Positions 55,877-64,000 of a DNA stretch of 64,000 bases are shown piece by piece. This DNA comes from Dioszegia crocea (lineage: Eukaryota; Basidiomycota; Tremellomycetes; Tremellales; Bulleribasidiaceae): NCBI GenBank assembly GCA_001600615.1, contig BCKK01000008.1:912134-976133 (forward strand). Reading direction: 5' to 3'. A program made the position numbers and the translations under genes. The notes below the pieces were generated by a model. It saw only the letters and a list, made by a program, of their open reading frames with translations, had not been told where the DNA came from and ran no database searches. How positions within the stretch are numbered: the stretch's first letter is position 1; every line of letters begins with the position of its first letter.

Positions 55877-57228
55877 GCTGTGACTGACATGAATGAGTAA
55901 TGCACAACAGGTAAAGTGAAGACATGATGGACGGAAAGCATCGAGCACAAGGTTCACAGTGACACGGACGCACACCGTCCAAGCGTTTCATAACCAGAAA
56001 AGTGCCCCGGAACCTTGCTGAAAACAGAAACGCGAATCTGAAAGTGGCGGTGGAGGTAAAGGCACGAAAGTGGAGCGACGATCCTCATGACGGTGCTCTG
56101 AGACCTCTCAGCCACTTTTTCCCACGACCGACAACTCAGCGGCAAATCTATTCTGAGCGAGGAAGGCGGTGTTAGCCATCTGACCTCGGTAAAGATGCAC
56201 ACAAGTATCATGATTACACTCTGGGAAAAAGGAAGTCTCGACCTTTTGAGGCCAAGTCATATGCTGTCCTCACGCCCCCAGGAGATTGACTGCTGCTTTC
56301 GCGTTCATCGCCAGATCGTATTCGTAGTCGTATTCGCCTGCTGATTACCGTTCCTAGTTATCTTCTTCTATTTCCTAATCATTACCGTGTCGCGCTGTTG
56401 TCGTGTCGTCTGATCGTATTCCTTATTACCGCTTTCGTATCGTAGGGGAACAGTTGCCGACTGGGTCAAGTAGCAATGGAAAGGCGGAGAGCCGGCGCTT
56501 ATTAATGTGCCTGAACTGTAGCTACATTCTTGGCAGCCCGTTTAACGGATAGAGGATCAAGATCTTGGTCAAGTGACCAGTCGCTGTGAAACCCTCCTCC
56601 GCAGCATATGATTTATTGAAAATGGGCCCTTATCGGCAGGTAGGGGCGACATCCATCTCTGCGACTTTCGGCAATTGTCGGCGCTTTCTCAAATGAGGCA
56701 CTTGGTCTGCTATCGGCTGGATCTAGACAGGTCCTCGGCCGGATCATGACGCTAGAGTGAAGGCGGTGGTCACTCGTCATGGGAAAGGAATGTGAGACAC
56801 TCCAGCCTCTCGAGATCCACGAGCTCGTAGTCCCGCGTTTGACGCCGTTCGAGTCGAGGAGCGGTGCCTGTAGCCAGCCATTTCTTGTGGTCAGCAGACC
56901 TCGGTTGACGGTGCTCTTGGGCCTCGGCCTCGGTCGCCACTTCCCCAGCAGACAGATAAAAGAGAGCGTATTACATCGTTTACACCTCCTCTTGACTTTA
57001 TTCTCACAAGTCACAATCCATCATAGTGCCTTCCTAGCTCTGTTCTGGTACTCCTGACATCCTCCAAGACTTCCCATTGTCCTTGTATCAACCCACCCAA
57101 GAAGTCTGAGCCCATACCCACTGTGTGAATTTTTCTTGCCACCCACCCCAATTTACCTGTAAGTTGCCTTTGTCGTCCTGTGGCTCTCATGGGACTGTGC
57201 TGACGATTAGCAGCGTGATAGAGCCAGC
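55877..57228. other. large divergent promoter region
   Basis: 1.35 kb between two divergent starts, unusually long for this window. No gene is supported. Near 56312-56450 there are imperfect repeats of GATCGTATTC and ATTACCG blocks. At about 57156-57215 a GTAAGT..GCTGAC..GCAG block looks like a 5' UTR intron of the plus-strand gene. Confidence 0.4.
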
Positions 57229-58126
57229 ATGGCGCGAAGTAAAACTCCTCAGCGTCTCCCAGCCGCTCGGTCTCCTCGCCCCGAGCGAAACCGACACTTC
57301 CCTTACTTGCCGGCCAGAGAGGCCAGGGTTTTTAATCGCGCGTGCAGAATAAGGGTGTATTTGGATCAGAGTGGCGAGAAAGTGGATGCGAATAGGGTGA
57401 CGGTGTTCAGGGCAGCTCTCATTGTAAGTCCTCGGCTCTGTGTTGTCCAGTCAGCATCTTCAGGGATCAGAGCTGACATGATAGGCAAGAGGTATAATCA
57501 TCCTTAATGAGGCACGTATCGAGCCACTCCCCGCCGCCAACTACCTCAATGTCCTAGCCTCCGAAAGGCTTAAGGATGACGTCCAGATGGCACAGGGATT
57601 CTCGTACGAGTCTTATGCCAGCGTCGAGGCGCTAGTGAAAGAGGGGGAACTACAAGGCGCGGCGTTCGCTCTGTGCGATCTCAAACCTCCGCCTCACGGC
57701 CTACCAATGCTTGAGAATGACCTCAAATGGGCTTTCACACTGCGACCAAACCTCAAAAAGGCGTATGAGAATACGAAGCAGAAATGGGGTGGAGCCAGTC
57801 ATATACCTCTCTCCCTCACCACCCTCAACCACCTCGCTCTCCCCACCCACCGGTATCGACACCCTCTGGCGACGGCGCCCTCTAGCGAGATCGACATGCT
57901 CAGCGTCGTCTCAACGGACACTGCGGTAACGCACGTTTCGATGGAAACGGTAGTGCCAGGGATCGCAGCAGCGGGAGAGCGCCAGATCGGGAGATGGGGA
58001 CGAGAGGAAATGAGGCGACGTCAAGCCCTCCAGGAGCATTTGCAGGAAGATGGGAAGCCTTGCGAGCATTGCAACGGTACGGGAAGGAAGATGGTGCCGC
58101 GCGTCACGCGAGCCAGCTCGGTCTGA
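57229..58126 (+). CDS. protein of unknown function with one CxxCxGxG motif
   Basis: Two exons (intron about 57424-57484, ATT joined to GCAAGAGG), about 278 residues. The N-terminus is basic and Pro-rich (MARSKTPQRLPAARSPRPER). A conserved-looking stretch includes CRIRVYLDQSGEKVDANRVT and EPLPAANYLNVLASERLKDD. The C-terminus carries CEHCNGTGRK, a single DnaJ-type zinc-binding half-motif that cannot by itself form the usual zinc centre. There is no signal peptide or membrane helix. Family not recognised. A probable 5' UTR intron precedes it. It converges on the TFIIIC subunit gene. Confidence 0.65.
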
Positions 58127-58330
58127 AGGATAGGGGGTCGTTTACGGTAGCTAGGTCGTGTTGTGGCTTCACCATCCCCCAAACTCTAAACTCGCAAAAA
58201 CATCAATGACTCTTGCTAGCGGGGATGGTTTTGTAGCCTGTATTAATCTTGTAGGATAGGAAGTCCATGTTTCTCGTAGTATGTAGTTCTTAAATTGCCT
58301 ATGTACACTATAACGACAAGACTGCCATGT

Positions 58331-61300
58331 TCAAGCTCCAATCTTACTCGTGTCAACTCCAGATCTCCAGTTCGGATTGATGACCTGCACCAAACCCAGC
58401 CCACTCGCCGTGCCCACTGCCAACATTCCCGCCCTTGCTATGCCCGATCCCTCATTCCACGTTGTCCGATGTATCGCCACTCGTGGATCCCAATTACCTG
58501 CCTTCATCGCTGTTGCATCTCCCTGTGCCAACAATCCCTTCTTTTTGGGTTTACGCCCGCTCGCTTTGTCCAATGTCATCGTCTGGGGTATGTCAGCTGT
58601 CGTGCAATTGTGGATGTCAAGGTGAAAGCTAAGCTCAACGTACTTCTGGTAATAAATCGTCGAGAAGTCGATAATGACCCGTAACTCTGTCGTAATCCAT
58701 CTCAAGCAGCCTCCAGTAGAATAACGGCTGACAATGTGTCAGCTACAACCCCTTTGGAAAACTGCAACTCGCAATAGTGTGAACTTACAGCCTTCCTGGG
58801 TCTGTAGAAACCACTCTGAGTCGAGCCGATGCAGACTGACCCGTCGGCGCTAGCCGAGGCAATCATGGTATGATAATCGCTCGATCCGACGTCCTGCGTA
58901 TACATCAGCATATCCCTAGATACAACATTTGACCTGGCGTCACCGACCCAGATGGAACCTCGGTGAGGTATGATGGTCCCGTGTCGCTGAGCCGGTACGC
59001 CCTTGATCTTGTACATGAAGACGTTATAGTCACTATCCGCAGACAAGGGTGATTGATTCTGGCTAGACCAGCCGACAGTCATGTAGGGTACTATAATGTC
59101 AGCTTTTGATCATTCCAGCCTAAGCGATATGCGACGCCCAACCTCACATCTGGCTCGATGAAGCAGTAAAGGATGTCCAGAATCTCGCATGTCCAGCATA
59201 TTGAGTGTCCCATCCCACGAGCCCAGAACGAGGAATCGAGGGTCGTCGTCGTAATTTGGCGATCCGTCTGCTTTACTGGACGGGACTCGACCAGCAGATA
59301 TTGACGATATGCAAGATTGAGCCACGTTGAGGTATAGATGTGGTAGCACTGCGTCATCAGCGATCTGCCATAAAGCCCAGTCGAGTTAAAAATTGACTTA
59401 CAATTCTCACGCTGACCCGTTCTGAGTGCTTCGGCGATATCCCACACACCGACCGAGCCTAGAATAAGTCAGCACGCTCCATTCTGACCATACTGGCCAA
59501 ACATGACTTACCGTTCGAATACCCCACAGCTAATTTCGAGCCCGTAAACCAGTCCATACAAGTCGCAGCCGCATCAGCCACCTCGAGCCTCAACAGCGGC
59601 TCAAGGCATTTTACTGCAAATCATTAGCGGTAGTCCTTTCATTCGAGCCAAAGCCAGAAGTCAAAGCCAGAACTTACAGAATAATGGCTTATCACCACCG
59701 TTGCCTTTCCCCTTTTCGCCTTGTAAACGTCTAATCGCCAAGGGGTGTGGAACAGCATAGACCGATATTGATCCGTCTAGATGGACGACGGCTAGAATTC
59801 CAATTTTAGGTAGATTTGCCTTGTCCAATTTCGCCGGATCACACTACGAAGGGTCAGCTTCAGTCACTCCGGTTACAGAGTATGTGTGGGCGAGGGAACT
59901 CACATCGTCCCATGCGCCCATTGGCATCCACTTAACAGCCCACCCTGGTCCGCCCTTGACACAAAGTACCATCTCGCACCTCATCCGACCCGTCACTTCC
60001 TCTGAGTCTGCGGCCGGAAGGGTCGTGGACCAAATCTGAATGGCGGATAATGTCTCTCGGGGTAATTTGTTGCCTGCTGCGGGTGTGAAGTCGATGTCGG
60101 GCAGGGTGGAGATGGCAAGAAATTGGGTATGATTATAGTCTGAACATGTCAATGTACAGATCTCTATCACTTGATGCGAGAAGACTCACGTGCAGCTTGT
60201 TCTTCTGGTAAGGGACACCAGTCCTGTCCCCAAATTGGTCCACCGGCCGAGAAGAGGTAACTGCTTCTGAGCGTATCATACTTGCCTATATAGTCAGCTT
60301 TTGGAACATCGAGTGACAAGCCGAGCCTTCGGTCATGCAGACTCTTTCCTGGTCGTACTCTCCCCCAACATGCCTCAGATCGATCATCAGGCGACTTTCC
60401 CTCAGATCCTCATCCGCCCGGATCCCTCTTTCCCCCACGCCTGAGCTTATCACATATATCCGTCCGGCTCAAAATCATCACACACCCTGATCCGCCCTCC
60501 TCCTCTTGCTCCACTCTCGAGCTTCCACCTATCACCATCTCGCCCACTTGACATGTCTGACCAGACTCGAATTCCTGGAGGGGAAAGGACCTACCCGTAT
60601 CGACTTGCTCAAACATCCTCATCTTCACAGCCTTCTGTTTATCGTGTTTCCCAATATGCACAGTAGTTGCACCTGTTGCTTTGGGTAGATATCGAATAGC
60701 ATCCCTAGATATATATCAGCACTGCTCTTCATTAAGTTCTTCCCCTATCTAGGCCCCCTACGGATTCTCAACCAGAGCACACCGCCAGATTGACATCATT
60801 CTTGATGATTGCTCCCCCAACCACCTCCTTACTCGTCCCATCTACCCAGTCGCGCACCCAGAGAACAAGACACAGACACAAGACTTACTTCTCAAGCACA
60901 AATTCCAGCTCCCCCAACCCCTTCCTACCCACATTATCCAACCCCAACCTAACCTCTCCGCGCAATTTCCAACCTTCCATCCCCACTGGCATTTGTCCTT
61001 GCCCACTAGCCTTTCCTTTCCCGTTCCCTTTCCCTTCCCCCTTCATCTCCCTAAACCAACCCTCGCCCTCCCACCCTTCTTCCCCAATACCCACCACATT
61101 TCCTTTCTCAACCCTAACCGCCCTCGCCCTCCTCTCTTCCGCCCTTTCCGCAACCTTTAGTTCCACAGTTCCACCCACCAACCTAGAAACAAAAGGCGTT
61201 ACACTGCCCGTCGGAAATCCACCCGCGTCAATCGCTTTCGGTCGAGCATGTGGCCATACCCTACCTAGCGTAGGCTTAACCATTGCTTCTGCCGATGATC

Positions 61301-61982
61301 GGATCAATGCTCGATAAGCTGGCGGAACAAGATTGAGGTCTGATTGGATATATGCCGGTCCGGACGCCAATGTCTTGGCTCTCCGTCCTGTTGATCCTCC
61401 TCCTGGACCTCGGGCGAGGATGGTATGGTTCGTTCGAGTACTTTTGGCCTTTGGTGCTTTCTTCCCTTTAGATTTCCGTCCTCCGTCATCCACATCCATC
61501 CCTTCATCATCTTCATCCTCTTCGTCTTCATCATCTTCATCATCTTCCTCATCATCTTCCCCATCCATAACTTCCAACTCATTCAATTCTTCATCCGTAC
61601 TATCGCTCCCCGAGCTCTCTTTTCCATTCTTTCGAGTACTCCCATCCCGTGATCCACGACCTCTAGCACCTCCCCTACCCCTCCCTCGCCCAGATTTACC
61701 CCGTCCATGATCTGATAATTCAAACTCGCTAGAGTCTCCAGAGCTTAATGACTCTTGCCCATCATTACCCGGACCCCCAGATCCCACAGATCCCTTCGGC
61801 GAGGCATGGCCAGAAGGTGATCCTGGTCGCGTACCTGGCAGCCGTGAGATTGACTTGGATCCCCGGGCGCGCTCTCTATCTTCTGCTCGCTCCTTTTCTT
61901 CCTCTGAATCAGTCAGGTTCTCGAGACCTTGTGGGATGTTGGTATATGATGGTCGAGCTTTACGTTCGCGAAGGGAAACCAT
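58331..61982 (-). CDS. TFIIIC WD-repeat subunit (Tfc6/Sfc6, GTF3C2 type)
   Basis: Large multi-exon nuclear protein. The N-terminal 365 residues are disordered and charged (MVSLRERKARPSYTNIPQG), with Arg/Gly and long Asp/Glu runs, then a basic linker. The C-terminal half is a WD-type propeller. GPGWAVKWMPMGAWDD followed by LPKIGILAVVHLDGSISVY and AVPHP is the characteristic GTF3C2 segment. Later blades include CMDWFTGSKLAVGYSNG, SVGVWDIAEAL, RFLVLGSWDGTLNMLDMRD, HTMIASASADGSVCIG and AGMLAVGTASGLGLVQVIN. In TFIIIC this subunit helps bind the B box of tRNA genes for RNA polymerase III. Exon joins in 60.2-60.9 kb are less certain. The start at 61982 is the only good one. Confidence 0.72.
61501..61560. 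repeat. trinucleotide-type microsatellite (TCA/TCT)n
   Basis: About 60 bases of TCATCTTCATCATCT-like sequence; on the coding minus strand it gives the Asp/Glu run of the TFIIIC subunit. Interruptions are frequent, so expansion is limited. Confidence 0.7.
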
Positions 61983-62568
61983 GTTGGGCTGATCCTGGGG
62001 TGAGGCTGGGGGTTAATGACGCGTCGGGTATTGTCGACCTTTAAGGAGTCGGCCTCGGAAGTGACTAGATGTTCAAAGACGCACAAGACATGAAGTCTGA
62101 GATGGAGGAGTAACTTGTGAACGGACACCCTCCACCGTTTGTTGGCTCGATATTTGTTTACCTCAAAAAGCTTCCGGCCTGCCGACCTTATTAGACGCTC
62201 AGTCAAAGCTGCATGACATGTACATAGCTGGCAGCGTGTAAAACCTCAGCCAGCTAGCTCTAGGCAAAAGTCCATGTGTGGTTGGTTGATTGGGGTATAA
62301 TGTACAGTCTGACCGCGATGGGTCGACTAAAGAATCCAAACGTCGTGATGCTCCCCTCTCTCCCCTTCCCTCTCCGCCTGCCCCCTGCCTGCTCCGGCAC
62401 CTTCGCTCGCTATCACCCCACAAACCACACCCCTCATTTAAAGTCGTCATCCCCGCCTTTCCCCCTCTCGCATACCCCACCTTCCGCCAAAAGAGGTAAA
62501 ACCAAAGTCGAATATACCGCTCGGACTCCCACCAACCCTCATCCACCGTCCTCTCGAGGCACTACTCG
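61983..62568. other. intergenic, TFIIIC subunit promoter and ROT1 3' side
   Basis: No gene is well supported. A plus-strand frame (ATG 62276 or 62318 to 62722) overlaps the ROT1 coding exon and has Ser/Pro-rich composition without landmarks; see rejected items. Confidence 0.35.
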
Positions 62569-63591
62569 CTATAGCATCCCCAAACCCAGCACTGCCGCAC
62601 TGACAGCGACACCCGCTACACCTGCCAAAGCCCCCATCTCTGATCCGAGCGCGAAACGTGGGCTCGCTGCGGATCGCTTGAAGACTAGGTCGATGACGTT
62701 TCGTTTTCTGGTGACTGTCTGACCGGATGCCTTGGAGAGTCAGCGATAGTCCAGTGGGGCGAAAGGGTTAAGAAAGGCCGATAGGGAGGGGGATGAGGCC
62801 GACACTCACATTTGTTCCAGTCAATACTTGGGTTGGCATCATGTTTGGGGGTTTGGCCCTGAGGTACATCTACCAAGTCAGCTAGGTCCTGCAAGTCCAC
62901 ACGCTGCGGAAGACAACGTACGTAGGGCATCTTTGCACCGTCAAATCGGTTCATCTTCAACACGTAGTTCCCACTTGTGATATCCACCGTAATTCCCCAA
63001 TCGGCATAAATGGTCTGTAATCAGCATCCCTTCCTTCGTCCTTTCCAATGCCAGGGCCAACTCACCTGCTGGTTGTAGTAGGTAATAACGTTCGTGACAG
63101 CAGCACACGGATCCTGTACCTGGATCCGCCCATCGGGAGCGAAAGGGTACATTGTTATCGACCCATTGTTGTTTAATCTGTAGGTACCGTGTTGCCAGAA
63201 GATTGTAGCTTGGATACAGGATGGGTTAGACGCGTTGGATTGATATCGGTATTGGGCTTCTTCGAAAAAGCCTGTGTTTGTGCTGCGTCTATCAGCTTGG
63301 TTCCCCTGAGAGTTTAGATAAGGGTGGAAAGGACGTACAAGGAGTATGAAATTCCCGTGTTGTTAGGGTATGTAAATCTCATTTCTGCCGGTACGCAGAA
63401 ATCCTACCCGCGTCAGCTTATAATCCGTATACCAAAGCAAAAGAACCCACTCTTCCAGTCTGGACAGAAGGGTTACTACTCCATGTCCCTTCCAAATCCG
63501 TCACGTTGTTCGCCGCTGAGAGATCGCCTTGGGCGCGTACTTGGTTATCGCAAAGGAGGCACAGGGCCAGCGTTAGGGCAGACTTCCACAT
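62569..63591 (-). CDS. ROT1: ER protein-folding factor Rot1
   Basis: ER membrane glycoprotein needed for folding and for cell-wall beta-1,6-glucan in yeast. It begins with a signal peptide (MWKSALTLALCLLCDNQVRA). The conserved body follows over several exons: VTDLEGTWSSNPSVQTG, NFCVPAEMRFTYPNNTGISY, FFEEAQYRYQSNASNPSC, WQHGTYRLNNNGSITMYPF, DGRIQVQDPC, YADWGITVD and KMNRFDGAKMPYV, all Rot1 landmarks. Several N-glycosylation sites are visible. After an intron with acceptor GGTCAGACAG the end reads FTRKRNVIDLVFKRSA, then a C-terminal membrane helix (GALAGVAGVAVSAAVLGLGM) and stop at 62569. It is complete. Confidence 0.9.
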
Positions 63592-64000
63592 GTTGGCGCG
63601 AGAAGTAGAGATGGATGAGTGAGATGAAGCTTCTGCTCAAGACGGCGACGGCGGCGAAAAAGGTAAAGGGTAGTTTGTTGATTAGGGTTGCAGAGGGGGA
63701 AAATGACGCGCCCGGGCGGGTAAGGTTTTGAAGGGATGTTATGGGAGGTTTTCCTTTGTCCAGCGCAGATCGGGGGCGAAGGGAAAGGCGGAAAGGATCG
63801 GAGTAGTCAGATAGGGCGAAGTCAGGCGGAAAGAGTTGAGAAGAGACTGTATGTATTGGATACAAGGATATGAGGTTGACAACGACAACAAGCAACACAG
63901 CTTCGAGCGGCGAGTGAGTTTGAAAAACATTCCCACTAAGGGAAAATTACCACTTTAGGTAATTCCGCCAACCCTTTGTGTGCCCTTTACCCTGAATCAA
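63592..64000. other. ROT1 upstream region with repeat motif
   Basis: No gene is supported up to the window edge. CCACTTTAGGTAATTCCGCC at 63950-63969 matches the motif also seen at 16578-16597 (minus) and 24895-24914. Confidence 0.4.

Noticed and set aside
61333..61710. Plus-strand ORF with a long Ser run
   Set aside because: Antisense shadow of the Asp/Glu microsatellite of the TFIIIC subunit.
62276..62722. Plus-strand ORF of 148 codons, Ser/Pro-rich
   Set aside because: It overlaps the last coding exon of ROT1 on the other strand, and the composition is explained by the antisense of that exon and its flank. No family landmark was seen.
1..64000. CRISPR arrays, rRNA, tRNA genes, transposases, telomere or centromere repeats
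   Set aside because: I looked by eye on both strands for regular spaced repeats, A/B-box pairs and integrase motifs and found none convincing. A tRNAscan and repeat-library search would be decisive.

Overview
The window looks like a gene-dense nuclear contig from a basidiomycete yeast or filamentous fungus, most likely a tremellomycete (Cryptococcus / Kwoniella / Tremella type). Nearly every gene is split by many small introns of roughly 36-70 nt that start GTGAGT or GTAAGT, carry a GCTGAC or CTAAC branch site and end in CAG or TAG. The proteins are eukaryotic and fungal: GWT1, ROT1, MIM1, a Zn2Cys6 regulator, TFIIIC and RNase H2 subunits. I saw no transposase, integrase, rRNA, tRNA or CRISPR array.

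Left part (1-18.2 kb), housekeeping genes. A ZUFSP/ZUP1-type deubiquitinase (minus) is followed by a MIM1-like mitochondrial outer-membrane insertase fused to a long charged coiled coil, a small unknown gene, an ARL5-type small GTPase (minus), DNA topoisomerase I, the succinate dehydrogenase flavoprotein, a PuuE-type allantoinase behind a GATA-site promoter, and a SET-domain methyltransferase (minus).

Middle part (18.8-34.6 kb), the most striking region. Eight complete, co-oriented MFS transporter genes stand head to tail. All have four exons and share the same intron positions. They fall into three classes arranged A-B-A-B-A-B-C-C. Class A has an acidic residue in the first membrane segment where B and C have histidine. 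Seven of the eight end in an acidic dileucine tail, which suggests a vacuolar or endosomal membrane. An orphan last exon lies between copies 3 and 4, and copy 3 carries a tail like that of copy 5. This points to block duplication followed by exon replacement.

Right part (34.6-64 kb). It holds a GFA/CENP-V-fold protein, GAR1, GWT1, a Zn2Cys6 transcription factor, a conserved fungal protein of unknown function, a mitochondrial ribosomal protein (mL58-like), a secreted mucin-like Ser/Gly/Thr protein, RNase H2 subunit B, a RING plus TRAF-type zinc-finger E3 ligase, an unknown gene with one CxxCxGxG motif, a TFIIIC WD-repeat subunit (Tfc6/GTF3C2 type) and ROT1. Apart from the transporter array the neighbours are functionally unrelated, as is normal for fungal genomes. 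Exon joins were worked out by eye from splice consensus and frame, with no transcript evidence.
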